Shown here one piece after another: positions 15,355 through 23,312 of a DNA stretch of 25,727 nt. Below the pieces are notes generated by a model that had not been told where the DNA came from, searched no databases, and saw only the letters and a list, made by a program, of their open reading frames with translations. Numbering within the stretch: the stretch's first letter is position 1; each line of letters opens with the position of its first letter. The DNA is taken from the NCBI GenBank assembly GCA_002352605.1, contig DEIP01000158.1, positions 9,174 to 34,900 of the forward strand. The letters are read 5' to 3'. This DNA is from Desulfobacteraceae bacterium UBA2771. Its GTDB lineage: Bacteria > Desulfobacterota > Desulfobacteria > Desulfobacterales > Desulfosarcinaceae. The position numbers and the translations under genes are program-made.

Positions 15355-17787
15355 ATGGGCGAAACAGATAAGGATGATCTGATCAGTATTATCGAAGAAG
15401 AGGAACCGAACGCGGTCATTCCAACCACCCTTCCCATGATGCCGGTGCGGGATGTGGTCATCTTTACGGATATGCTGCTTCCATTGTTTGTGGGCCGTGA
15501 AAAGTCGGTCAAGGCTATTGAGGAGTCGATCGCCAAAGACCGCTACCTGTTTGTGGCAACCCAGATCGACCCGGGTATTGAAAACCCAAAATCCGACGAA
15601 ATTTACCAGATCGGAACGGTCAGCCGGATTCTGAGAATGCTGAAGCTGCCCGATGGCCGCGTCAAGGCGCTGGTCCAGGGCATCGCCAAGGCCAGAATTG
15701 CCAAATATGTACGCAAGCGATCCCTGTTTCGCGTCAAAATTGAAATTATTGAGGGGCCGGAATCGACTGGGGTTGATCTGGAAACCGAGGCATTGATGCG
15801 TAACGTGCGGGAATACTCCGAGAGGATTCTCACCTTGCGGGGCGAGTATACCAACGAAGTGGGATCCATTCTTACCAGTATTGAGGATCCCGGCCGGCTG
15901 GCGGATCTGGTGGCCTCCAACCTGCGGTTGAAAATCGAGGAAGCCCAAGCGATCATTGAAGTCATCGATCCCTTTCTGCGACTGAAAAAGGTCAACGACC
16001 TGTTGTTTCGCGAAGTGGAATTGTCTTCCATGCAGGCCAAGATCCAGTCCGAAGTGAAGGACGAGATATCCAAGAGCCAGAAAGATTATTTCCTGCGGGA
16101 ACAGGTCCGCGCAATTCATAAGGAATTGGGTGAATTGGACGAACGCACCCAAGAGATTGAGGCGTATAAGAAAAAGATCAAGCGTGCGCGGATGAGCCGG
16201 GAAGCCAAAACGGAGGCCGACAAGCAGCTTCACCGGCTGGAGCAGATGCACCCCGATTCGGCGGAATCATCGGTGGTGCGGACCTATCTGGACTGGATGG
16301 TGGAACTGCCCTGGAGCAAATCCACCACCGATGTCATCGAAATAAAAAAGGCCAAATCAGTGCTCGACAGGGATCATTACGGCCTGAACAGGATCAAGGA
16401 CCGCATCTTGGAGTACTTGAGCGTTCGTAAACTCAACCCCGAGAGCAAGGGCCCCATCCTCTGCTTCGTGGGTCCTCCCGGGGTGGGTAAAACTTCACTG
16501 GGGCGGGCCATCGCCAATGCCATGAAACGAAAGTTCGTACGCATTTCGTTGGGGGGCATACGGGATGAAGCGGAAATTCGCGGACATCGCCGCACTTACA
16601 TCGGTTCGCTTCCCGGGCGAATCATCCAGGGGTTGAAACAGGCCGGTTCCAATAACCCGGTGTTCATGATGGACGAAATCGATAAATTGGGGTCCGACTT
16701 TCGGGGCGATCCCTCTTCGGCGCTTCTGGAAGCACTGGATCCGGAGCAAAATAGCGAATTCAGCGACCACTACCTAAATCTCAGTTTTGATCTGTCCAAA
16801 GTCATGTTCATCCTGACCGCCAATATTTCGGACACCATTCCGGGAGCGCTGCTGGACCGAATGGAGGTGATCCACCTGTCCGGCTATACCGAGGATGAGA
16901 AGAAACTTATTGCCCAAACCCATCTGGTTCCCCGGCAAGTCAAGGAAAACGGCATCAAGCCCCGCCAGATTCGGTTTAGTGACGGTGCCCTCGTTCAGGT
17001 CATTAATGAGTACACCGCCGAGGCGGGATTGCGTAACCTCGAACGTGAACTGGGCACCCTTTGTCGAAAAGTGGCCCGTCGAATTGCCGAGGGGGAAAAG
17101 GGCCCGTTCCATGTGACCCGTCACTCGCTTGGAAAATACCTGGGACCACCCAAATATTATCCGGAGATGGACAAGGAGCATAGCCAGGTGGGGCTTTCCA
17201 CCGGGCTGGCGTGGACCCAGGTCGGCGGTGAGGTGTTATATGTGGAGGCGTCGCTGATCAACGGGAAGGGGGAGATGATTCTTACCGGTCAGTTGGGTGA
17301 GGTCATGCAGGAGTCGGCCCGGGCGGCCCTGAGTTTCGCCAGGGCCAATATCGACCTGTTCGACGTCAAGGATGAGATCTTCGACAACCGGGATATCCAC
17401 ATCCATGTGCCGGCCGGTGCCATCCCCAAAGACGGCCCATCCGCAGGTATTGCCATGGCTACGGCCCTGGTTTCGGCCTTGACCGAACGGCCCGTCAACA
17501 AGGATGTGGCCATGACCGGAGAGATCACCTTGCGTGGTCGGGTGCTGCCGATCGGCGGGTTGAAGGAAAAGGCCCTGGGCGCCCTTCGAGCCGGCATCAG
17601 CACGGTAATTATTCCGGAAAAGAACAAAAGGGATCTGGTGGAGATACCCAAGCACGTCCATCGTAAGCTCACCTTCGTCCCCGTTCAAAATATGGACGAG
17701 GTGCTGGCGATTGCCCTGGAGCCGGTACCGCTTAAAAAAAAGACCCCGAAGACGAAAAAGAAGCCTGCCGGTGGTCGCCGATCATGA
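15355..17787 (+). CDS. lon: ATP-dependent protease La (Lon)
   Basis: The 810-residue, LonA-type cytosolic protease degrades misfolded and regulatory proteins. An acidic N-terminal tip leads to the LON substrate-binding domain (from about TTLPMMPVRDVVIF), a long helical region, then AAA+ with GPPGVGKT (373-380) and MMDEIDKLG as Walker B. The protease domain has DGPSAGIAMA with the catalytic Ser at 696, and GGLKEKALGALRAG with the catalytic Lys. The ATG at 15355 is preceded by GGGAG (15345-15349) at 5 bases; an upstream in-frame TTG lacks support. The last 17 residues are strongly basic (KKKTPKTKKK, then GGRRS), an extension beyond the E. coli end. The TGA overlaps the ATG of tsaB as ATGA. Confidence 0.97.
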   Translation: MGETDKDDLISIIEEEEPNAVIPTTLPMMPVRDVVIFTDMLLPLFVGREKSVKAIEESIAKDRYLFVATQIDPGIENPKSDEIYQIGTVSRILRMLKLPDGRVKALVQGIAKARIAKYVRKRSLFRVKIEIIEGPESTGVDLETEALMRNVREYSERILTLRGEYTNEVGSILTSIEDPGRLADLVASNLRLKIEEAQAIIEVIDPFLRLKKVNDLLFREVELSSMQAKIQSEVKDEISKSQKDYFLREQVRAIHKELGELDERTQEIEAYKKKIKRARMSREAKTEADKQLHRLEQMHPDSAESSVVRTYLDWMVELPWSKSTTDVIEIKKAKSVLDRDHYGLNRIKDRILEYLSVRKLNPESKGPILCFVGPPGVGKTSLGRAIANAMKRKFVRISLGGIRDEAEIRGHRRTYIGSLPGRIIQGLKQAGSNNPVFMMDEIDKLGSDFRGDPSSALLEALDPEQNSEFSDHYLNLSFDLSKVMFILTANISDTIPGALLDRMEVIHLSGYTEDEKKLIAQTHLVPRQVKENGIKPRQIRFSDGALVQVINEYTAEAGLRNLERELGTLCRKVARRIAEGEKGPFHVTRHSLGKYLGPPKYYPEMDKEHSQVGLSTGLAWTQVGGEVLYVEASLINGKGEMILTGQLGEVMQESARAALSFARANIDLFDVKDEIFDNRDIHIHVPAGAIPKDGPSAGIAMATALVSALTERPVNKDVAMTGEITLRGRVLPIGGLKEKALGALRAGISTVIIPEKNKRDLVEIPKHVHRKLTFVPVQNMDEVLAIALEPVPLKKKTPKTKKKPAGGRRS

Positions 17788-18473
17788 ACTTGCTTGCCGT
17801 GGACACATCCACCACCAGTTGCAGCGTGGCGCTGTTCAATGGCGACCACCTGCTTGCGGAGGCGGTTTATACGGCGGGAAAAACCCACTCCCGCCACCTG
17901 TTGTCGATGATTCACCGGATTCTTTCAGGGTGCGGATGCGATCCATCGGATATCGGCGGGATTGCCGTCGCCCGGGGGCCGGGAACCTTCACCGGATTGC
18001 GAATCGGCCTCGGTACGGCAAAAGGGTTGGCTGTTGCCACCCAGGCGCCGGTGGTGGGTGTCAGCAGCCTGATGGCGCTTGCTTTTCCACTCCGCCTGAT
18101 GGATGGCCCCGTGGTTGCCATGATCGATGCGCGGCGGGGTGAGGTTTACCACGCCCGGTACCGCGGCGGCATGGGCGGCACCGACGCGGCGGCCGAACCA
18201 GTGTCGGTATGTTCGCCTGAAACGGTGGCGGCGGTACTGCCTGAAGGTGCCGTTCTGGTCGGTTCCGGTGCCCTGCTTTACCAGGAGTTGTTCGAGGCCC
18301 GCTGTCCGTTCATCCGGTTTGCCGATCCGACACAACATGTGATCCGGGCCGCATCGGTGGGCATGCTGGCCATGGCGCGGTTCAACCGAGACGATGTTGA
18401 TTCCGTCGCGGAGCTGATCCCCGAATATATCCGCAAATCAGACGCCCGGATTCAGGTGTTCGGTAGCTGTTGA
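17784..18473 (+). CDS. tsaB: tRNA threonylcarbamoyladenosine biosynthesis protein TsaB
   Basis: The 229-residue length is typical. TsaB is the partner of TsaD in transferring the threonylcarbamoyl group to A37 of ANN-reading tRNAs. The N-terminal ASKHA fold begins MNLLAVDTSTTSCSVAL, followed by GKTHSRHLL and the hallmark GPGTFTGLRIGLGTAKGLA; the C-terminus is poorly conserved, as usual. It overlaps lon by 4 bases (ATGA), so translation is probably coupled and it shares the lon transcript. The downstream psd promoter overlaps its stop codon. TsaD is recognisable by a metal-binding HxxxH motif, which is absent here. Confidence 0.95.
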   Translation: MNLLAVDTSTTSCSVALFNGDHLLAEAVYTAGKTHSRHLLSMIHRILSGCGCDPSDIGGIAVARGPGTFTGLRIGLGTAKGLAVATQAPVVGVSSLMALAFPLRLMDGPVVAMIDARRGEVYHARYRGGMGGTDAAAEPVSVCSPETVAAVLPEGAVLVGSGALLYQELFEARCPFIRFADPTQHVIRAASVGMLAMARFNRDDVDSVAELIPEYIRKSDARIQVFGSC

Positions 18474-18498
18474 CATGGTAGCCGGCATTGGATATAAA
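18470..18498 (+). promoter_or_regulatory. psd: Strong sigma-70-type promoter for psd
   Basis: A perfect TTGACA (18470-18475) is followed by a 17-base spacer and TATAAA (18493-18498, 5 of 6). This is the best promoter in the window. The -35 hexamer contains the tsaB stop codon TGA. The start site should fall near 18505, giving a leader of about 55 bases. Confidence 0.75.
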
Positions 18499-18500
18499 AG

Positions 18501-18513
18501 CCCTTCGAAAGGG
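18501..18513 (+). repeat. Dyad CCCTT-CGA-AAGGG at the predicted psd start site
   Basis: Five-base arms around CGA directly follow the -10 box and cover the expected start of transcription. This could be an operator, or form the 5' hairpin of the psd mRNA. No T tract follows, so a terminator is unlikely. Confidence 0.45.
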
Positions 18514-18559
18514 TTGAAAATCGAATTTACCGGCAACTATTGACGCCGGGGAGAATGAA

Positions 18560-19228
18560 ATGACACAATCGAACTGGTCTGATCCACCGAGTCAGACCGC
18601 CTTTCCGGTGGCGAAGGCCGGATATCCGTTTATTTTCGCATCCGCTTTCGCCACGGCCGTTTTCGCCTTGCTCGGCGTCGGCGTGCTCGCGGTCCTGGGA
18701 CTATTTGTTACCGGTTTCATCTGTTATTTTTTCAGGGATCCGGATCGGATGGTGCCGACCGGTGAGGGGATGGTTGTCTCACCGGCCGACGGCAAGGTGA
18801 TAAAAGTGGCGCAGGTGGACCAGACGCCTTATTTTGAAGGTGCCTGTACACGGATCAGTGTTTTCATGTCCGTTTTCAACGTCCACGTCAATCGTTCTCC
18901 CTACGAAGGGACGATTCGGCAGGTGACCTACCATCCGGGGAAATTTTTCTCCGCGAACCTGGACAAGGCGTCAAGGGACAATGAACACAACGCACTGCTG
19001 TTGGAAAGCCCTGCGGGGAAGCCGGTGGGATTCGTCCAGATTGCCGGACTGGTGGCCCGCCGTATCATCTGTTCGGTACAGCCCGGCGATCTGCTAAAAC
19101 GGGGACAGCGCTTCGGCATGATCTGTTTCGGGTCGCGGCTGGATATCTACCTACCCCCGGAAACCGAGATTCGGGTGACTGTCGGGGATAAGGTCCAGGC
19201 CGGCAGCAGCATTATCGCCAGATGGTAG
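18560..19228 (+). CDS. psd: Phosphatidylserine decarboxylase, short soluble-type family
   Basis: The 222-residue protein converts phosphatidylserine to phosphatidylethanolamine at the inner membrane. A hydrophobic N-terminal hairpin (about 22-57) anchors it. VSPADGKV (73-80), FMSVFNVHVNRSP (102-114) and YHPGKFF follow, and the self-cleavage site lies in RFGMICFGSRLDIYLP, where Gly191-Ser192 should split into the beta chain and the pyruvoyl-bearing alpha chain. The F-GSR version marks the short Psd family, as opposed to the L-GST of E. coli. GGGGAG (18548-18553) is 6 bases before the ATG. The usual neighbour pssA is not present here. The next gene, greA, lies beyond a terminator. Confidence 0.93.
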   Translation: MTQSNWSDPPSQTAFPVAKAGYPFIFASAFATAVFALLGVGVLAVLGLFVTGFICYFFRDPDRMVPTGEGMVVSPADGKVIKVAQVDQTPYFEGACTRISVFMSVFNVHVNRSPYEGTIRQVTYHPGKFFSANLDKASRDNEHNALLLESPAGKPVGFVQIAGLVARRIICSVQPGDLLKRGQRFGMICFGSRLDIYLPPETEIRVTVGDKVQAGSSIIARW

Positions 19229-19247
19229 AAAAATGGTCGATCTGGCA

Positions 19248-19260
19248 GCGGGAAACCCGC
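19248..19260 (+). repeat. Stem-loop GCGGG-AAA-CCCGC after psd
   Basis: A perfect 5-bp GC stem lies about 20 bases after the psd stop and has no T tract. With the terminator at 19305 it makes two tandem hairpins in the psd-greA gap, perhaps protecting the psd 3' end. Confidence 0.35.
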
Positions 19261-19304
19261 CCGAGAAATCCATCATCGTAGTTTGAATCCGGAGACCGTT
19301 AATT

Positions 19305-19341
19305 CCCCAATGGCATGTGCCTTGGGGATCTGTTTTTCTTT
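19305..19341 (+). terminator. Intrinsic terminator between psd and greA (in the greA leader)
   Basis: CCCCAA (19305-19310) pairs with TTGGGG (19322-19327), and the inner GGC (19312-19314) pairs with GCC (19319-19321) around loop ATGT, with one bulged T. After ATCTG come five T residues and then CTTTC. This is the clearest Rho-independent terminator in the window, ending about 45 bases before the greA start. It should end psd transcripts and could attenuate greA. Confidence 0.7.
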
Positions 19342-19373
19342 CACCGGACGAAAAAGAAAACCGAGAATCCTTT

Positions 19374-19378
19374 AGGAG
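19374..19378 (+). promoter_or_regulatory. greA: Ribosome binding site that fixes the greA TTG start
   Basis: AGGAG is 7 bases before the TTG at 19386, giving a GreA N-terminus of normal length. The alternative, further upstream in frame, would translate through the terminator. Confidence 0.7.
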
Positions 19379-19385
19379 TTGCCCA

Positions 19386-19853
19386 TTGGACAGAATACCC
19401 ATAACCAGAATAGGGTACGAGAAGCTGAAAAAAGAGCTGGAATACCTCAAATCCACTGAACGGCCGCGGGTCATCCGATCCATTGAAGAGGCACGTTCCC
19501 ATGGCGATCTCAGTGAAAATGCCGAATATGATGCGGCCAAAGAACGCCAGGCCTTTGTCGAAGGTCGGCTTAGTGAATTGGGTTACAAACTGGGGAACGC
19601 CGAGATCATCGACGTGGACGACCTGCCCAAGGATCGTGCGGTTTTTGCTTGCACGGTGGTGCTTGAAAATGTGGATACCGGTGAGGACGTAGAATACCAA
19701 CTGGTCGGTCCCGAGGAATCCAACATCGAAGAGGGCCGTATTTCGGTCACTTCACCGTTGGGAAAGGCCATCATCGGCAAAAAGCCCGGGGAAGAGATTG
19801 TGCTTAACGCACCGGCCGGCAAGCGCGTCTACGAACTGGTGGATATATTGTAA
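19386..19853 (+). CDS. greA: Transcription elongation factor GreA
   Basis: The 155-residue protein starts at TTG as (M)DRIPITRIGYEKLKKEL. It rescues backtracked RNA polymerase by stimulating transcript cleavage. The N-terminal coiled-coil tip carries GDLSENAEYDAAKERQ with the acidic residues that reach the active site, followed by the C-terminal FKBP-like domain (VGPEESN...SPLGKAIIGKKPGE). The length is close to the usual 158. A longer in-frame version from about 19317 would begin inside the terminator and add non-family residues. rpoZ follows 14 bases later with its own ribosome site, so greA, rpoZ and the TtcA-like gene probably form one operon. Confidence 0.95.
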   Translation: MDRIPITRIGYEKLKKELEYLKSTERPRVIRSIEEARSHGDLSENAEYDAAKERQAFVEGRLSELGYKLGNAEIIDVDDLPKDRAVFACTVVLENVDTGEDVEYQLVGPEESNIEEGRISVTSPLGKAIIGKKPGEEIVLNAPAGKRVYELVDIL

Positions 19854-19867
19854 ACAGGAGGGTTGTT

Positions 19868-20068
19868 GTGGCACGAATTACTATTGAAGATTGTCTGGAA
19901 AAAGTATCGAACCGTTTCAAACTGGTTCATATGGTCTCCGAACGGGTACGTCAGATCCGCGAAGGCTCTGAATACTTGGTCAGTTCCCCGAAAAACGAAG
20001 ACATCGTCGTCGCCCTTCGGGAAATTGCCGCGGGAAAGGTTGTGGCCAATACCGATACCGATCAATAG
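19868..20068 (+). CDS. rpoZ: RNA polymerase omega subunit RpoZ
   Basis: The protein has 66 residues: MARITIEDCLEKVSNRFKLV, then the RQIREG and AALREIAAGKV segments of the omega fold, which supports assembly of the beta-prime subunit. It is shorter than the 91-residue E. coli protein but within the range seen in other proteobacteria. It starts at GTG, with AGGAGG placed 6-7 bases upstream. It lies 14 bases after greA and 24 before the tRNA thiolase gene. In E. coli rpoZ pairs with gmk and spoT; here it is grouped with greA. Confidence 0.95.
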   Translation: MARITIEDCLEKVSNRFKLVHMVSERVRQIREGSEYLVSSPKNEDIVVALREIAAGKVVANTDTDQ

Positions 20069-20092
20069 ACGTTTGAACCGGAAACGACCGCC

Positions 20093-20824
20093 TTGCCCCG
20101 GCACAGCTACACATACAAAGCGCTGAACAGCCTGGTTGGAAAGGCCATCCACCGCTACGGAATGATCGAAGATGGTGACCGCATTGCGGTGGCCCTGTCC
20201 GGTGGTAAAGACAGTCTGACGTTGTTGTGGGCGCTGGCCGAACGGCGCAAGCGGGTTCCGGTACATTACGACCTGTGCCCCATCTATGTGGATCCCGGTT
20301 TTACGGGCGGTTTCGGCGACGACCTGGCCGACACCTGTCGGCAACTGGGCTTTTCCCTCACCGTCGATCAAACTGACAACGGGCTCGTCGCCCACAGTGC
20401 GGCCAACCGGGAGAGTCCCTGTTTTCTGTGTTCGCGTCTGCGTCGCAAACGGCTATTTGAAATTGCCGATCGTCTGGGGTGTCGCAAGCTGGCATTGGGC
20501 CACAACAAAGACGACATCATCGAAACGTTTTTTTTAAACGTCTGTTACGCCGGTGAGATCAGCACCATGGTGCCGCGGCAGGAATTTTTTAACGGTCGAT
20601 TCATTGTGATCCGTCCACTGGCGATGGTTGATGAACAAAGCATCCGCCGTTTTGCCGCCTCGCAGCAGTTTCCCCGGTACGCCAATCCGTGCCCGTCGGC
20701 CGGCGGTACCAAACGAGCGGAAATCAAGGCGATGCTGGAAGGACTTTACCGAACCAACCGCAAGATCAAGGGCAATATCTACCGGGCCATGAGTCACGTG
20801 AAGATGGCGTACTTGTTGAAATAA
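20093..20824 (+). CDS. TtcA-family tRNA thiolation ATPase (PP-loop)
   Basis: The protein has 243 residues. It has a PP-loop ALSGGKDS (34-41) for adenylating a base, and the cysteines of a 4Fe-4S cluster: CFLC (C110, C113) and the CPSAGG cysteine at C200. This set of three fits TtcA, which makes 2-thiocytidine at position 32, and is unlike TilS. GHNKDDIIETFFLN (136-149) is the usual GHxxDD block. It is shorter than E. coli TtcA (about 311) and seems to lack its C-terminal extension, so related tRNA thiolases cannot be excluded. The TTG start at 20093 has only a weak upstream GGAA, but the family N-terminus (LVGKAIHRYGMIEDGD) begins soon after, so the start is reasonable. Confidence 0.85.
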   Translation: MPRHSYTYKALNSLVGKAIHRYGMIEDGDRIAVALSGGKDSLTLLWALAERRKRVPVHYDLCPIYVDPGFTGGFGDDLADTCRQLGFSLTVDQTDNGLVAHSAANRESPCFLCSRLRRKRLFEIADRLGCRKLALGHNKDDIIETFFLNVCYAGEISTMVPRQEFFNGRFIVIRPLAMVDEQSIRRFAASQQFPRYANPCPSAGGTKRAEIKAMLEGLYRTNRKIKGNIYRAMSHVKMAYLLK

Positions 20825-20899
20825 CCATTGTTTTTTCCAGATACGATTTCATGTTCAACTTAAACCGTGCGACCATTCCCGCCGTCAGGTAGACCGATC

Positions 20900-21685
20900 A
20901 TGAAAGATGTACAAAATCAGCCGGATCACCGCAACATTCCGATCGACAAGGTGGGTATCAAAAACCTGCGTTATCCCATCCGCGTGAAAGACCGGCGTGA
21001 TGGCTCCCAGAGCACCATTGCCTCCATCAACATGTACGTGGACCTGCCCAAAGAATACAAGGGGACCCACATGAGCCGGTTCGTTGAGATGCTCCATCTG
21101 CTCAAGCCGGAGATCTCACTGAAAAAATTTTCCGTGCTGCTGGAGGCCATGAAAAAGAACCTGAACGCTGCATCAGCCCACATCGAGATGAGTTTCCCCT
21201 ATTTTATCGAAAAGCAGGCGCCGGTGAGCCTTGCACCCGGCCTGATGGACTACAACTGCCGGATCATTGGATCCAGCAATTCGTGCAACGACATCGACCT
21301 GGTTTCCGAAGTCAACGTACCCGTTACCTCGGTCTGCCCCTGCTCCAAGGAGATTTCGGAATATGGCGCCCACAATCAGCGCGGCATCGTTCAGCTTCAA
21401 ACCAGATTTAAAAAGTTTATCTGGCTGGAGGATATGATTGAACTCGTCGAATCCTGCGCTTCCTGTGATGTCTTTTCGGTGCTCAAACGGGTCGATGAGA
21501 AGAATGTGACCGAACGTGGCTTTTCAAACCCGAAATTCGTCGAGGATATTGTCCGGGACATCTCCGAACACCTCATCGCCGACGGCAACATCACCTGGTT
21601 CTCCGTCAGCGCCGAAAACTTCGAATCGATCCATAACCACAGCGCTTACGCCCACATCACCCGGGGGGTCGAGCCGGCCAAGTAA
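20900..21685 (+). CDS. folE2: GTP cyclohydrolase FolE2 (type IB)
   Basis: The 261-residue protein makes dihydroneopterin triphosphate from GTP for tetrahydrofolate and/or queuosine synthesis. FolE2 is the metal-flexible alternative to FolE, often used when zinc is scarce. It shows SVCPCSKEIS with the metal-binding cysteine (about C146), GAHNQRG, and ENFESIHNHSAYAHITRG near the C-terminus. The ATG at 20900 gives MKDVQNQPDHRNIPID, the normal family start; an in-frame ATG 11 codons upstream adds a non-family extension. AGGTAGA is about 8 bases before it. The 75-base gap after the TtcA-like gene holds a run of six T but no hairpin. No Zur site could be identified. Confidence 0.95.
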   Translation: MKDVQNQPDHRNIPIDKVGIKNLRYPIRVKDRRDGSQSTIASINMYVDLPKEYKGTHMSRFVEMLHLLKPEISLKKFSVLLEAMKKNLNAASAHIEMSFPYFIEKQAPVSLAPGLMDYNCRIIGSSNSCNDIDLVSEVNVPVTSVCPCSKEISEYGAHNQRGIVQLQTRFKKFIWLEDMIELVESCASCDVFSVLKRVDEKNVTERGFSNPKFVEDIVRDISEHLIADGNITWFSVSAENFESIHNHSAYAHITRGVEPAK

Positions 21686-21817
21686 CTGCCGGAGAACAGA
21701 CGCTTTCCCCTCGATGCCGATACATGGGGATGGGGCAGTTGAAGGACGCTGTTTTCGGAGGTGATGGCGCGGCGTGTTCCAGCGGTCGTTTCGGTCCTCT
21801 GCGTTATGCATAGGGTC
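21686..21817. other. Convergent gap between folE2 and the efflux channel gene
   Basis: AACTGCC (21684-21690) and GGCAGTT (21734-21740) form a 7-bp inverted pair 43 bases apart, with CCCC (21707-21710) and GGGG (21726-21729) nested inside. A long imperfect stem is possible, with no T tract. I see no gene and no clear terminator for either strand. Confidence 0.3.
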
Positions 21818-23299
21818 CTATTCAATCAGGTTTACCACGCGCTGATCCAACTCCGTCGTGTAACTCATGGGTCGCTCCGGATAGGTGTTCTCGTTCATCT
21901 CCCCTTTGGTAATCCACCCGCCGCCCAGCGCCTTGTACAGGTAAACATAGGCGCTCAGGTACCGCTGCTGCAGTTCGGACAGTTGCAGCTCGGCGGAAAA
22001 CAGGGTTCGCTCTGTGTCCAACACTTCGAGGTAGCTGCTCACGCCTTTGTCGTATCGCTCTTTGGACAGTTCATTGGCATTTTTTGCCGCCTTCTGCTGG
22101 CGTTCGATGGCGGCTCGCTCTTTGCGGTAGGTGGCGATCTCGACCAAGGCATCTTCCACCTCCCGAAAAGCGGTCAGCACCGTGTTTTCATATTGATAAA
22201 GGAGCTGCTGCATCTTTTGTTCTTCGATCTCCACCCGCCTTTTATTCTTGTTGAAATCGAAAATCGGCCCCAGCAGCCTCCCGCCCACCGACCAGACGCC
22301 TCCCTCGGTGGTGATGGAGGCAATCTCCGTACTGGCCACCCCCAGCGTTCCGGTGAGGGAGATAGCCGGAAGCCGCAGTGCTTCGGCCACGCCGATATTC
22401 TCCGTTTGTGCCTTCAGCAGGTACCTGGCCTGGGCGATGTCCGGGCGGCGCTCCAGGATGTCCGACGGCATGCCCACCGGGATCTCCGGTGGCGCCGGCT
22501 GCCCGGTCAGATTCTTGTGCGTCTTGATGGCAGCGGGCAACCGGCCGAGTAAAATGCTGAGGCCGTTTTCGGTCTTTGAAATGGAGCGCTCGTAAAGGGG
22601 GATGGCGGCGGCGGCGATTTCCTTCTGGATCTGGGCCTGGTTGACGTCGAGCTCGGCAATGATGCCCTTGTCAAACCGATGCTGGATAATTTCGAGGCTG
22701 CCCATCCGTGAATCGAGAGTGGACTCGGAGATGGCCAGCCGCTGGTGAAAATCCAAAAGCTGGTAATAGGTGGTCACCACATCAGTAATCAGGGCCAGCT
22801 GAATAACATTAAGGCCGTATTCGGATGCCATCAGCTCCGCCCGTGCCGCCTCGGTGGACCGTTTGAATTTGCCCCAGAAGTCGATTTCCCAGCTCAAGGG
22901 GGCGGCCAGGTATACGGTGGAGTTGGTGTCCGGAGATCGCGAACCGCCGCCGAAGTTTCCTGTCTGTACACCGGCTTCGACATCTATGTGAGGGTACTGG
23001 TCGGCCCGGGTAAAACCGACAGTGGCCCGCGCCTGCTCGATGCGGCTGACGGCGATTTTCAGGTCCCGGTTGTTTTCGAGGGCCATGGAAACCAGAGCGT
23101 GCAGCATCGGGTCGTCAAAAAGCGCCCACCATTTCAGATCGGTGATGGCGTCGGCCGGCATCACCCGGGTCCGATAGGATTCGGGTGCATCGGTAACCGG
23201 TGCTTTGAAGTCCGGTCCCACCGCACAGCCCGAAAGAAACAGCACCGCCGCCGATAGCATCACTCCCCTGAATCTCTTTATCTTTATGCGCATGTTCAT
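21818..23299 (-). CDS. Outer-membrane efflux channel lipoprotein (NodT/OprM type)
   Basis: The 493-residue protein has a lipoprotein signal ending in LSGC (C25). The mature protein starts CAVGPDFKAP, a hallmark of the NodT/OprM/CmeC group of TolC-like channels. Repeated long helical stretches with Ala/Glu/Gln heptads (LKIAVSRIEQARATVGF, VLTAFREVEDALVEI) fit the two OEP repeats. The conserved ERRPDIAQAR is present, as is RYDKGVSSYLEVLDTERTLF. It accepts substrate from the RND pump encoded immediately upstream, with a 13-base gap. The start at 23299 (or the next ATG, 23293) lacks an ideal ribosome site and is probably coupled to the pump gene. Confidence 0.93.
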   Translation of the reverse strand: MNMRIKIKRFRGVMLSAAVLFLSGCAVGPDFKAPVTDAPESYRTRVMPADAITDLKWWALFDDPMLHALVSMALENNRDLKIAVSRIEQARATVGFTRADQYPHIDVEAGVQTGNFGGGSRSPDTNSTVYLAAPLSWEIDFWGKFKRSTEAARAELMASEYGLNVIQLALITDVVTTYYQLLDFHQRLAISESTLDSRMGSLEIIQHRFDKGIIAELDVNQAQIQKEIAAAAIPLYERSISKTENGLSILLGRLPAAIKTHKNLTGQPAPPEIPVGMPSDILERRPDIAQARYLLKAQTENIGVAEALRLPAISLTGTLGVASTEIASITTEGGVWSVGGRLLGPIFDFNKNKRRVEIEEQKMQQLLYQYENTVLTAFREVEDALVEIATYRKERAAIERQQKAAKNANELSKERYDKGVSSYLEVLDTERTLFSAELQLSELQQRYLSAYVYLYKALGGGWITKGEMNENTYPERPMSYTTELDQRVVNLIE

Positions 23300-23312
23300 T
23301 GTCTCTTCGCAC

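Noticed and set aside
19868..19890. Sigma-54 promoter at TGGCACG in the start of rpoZ
   Set aside because: The -12 element does not follow at the required spacing, and it lies within the coding start.
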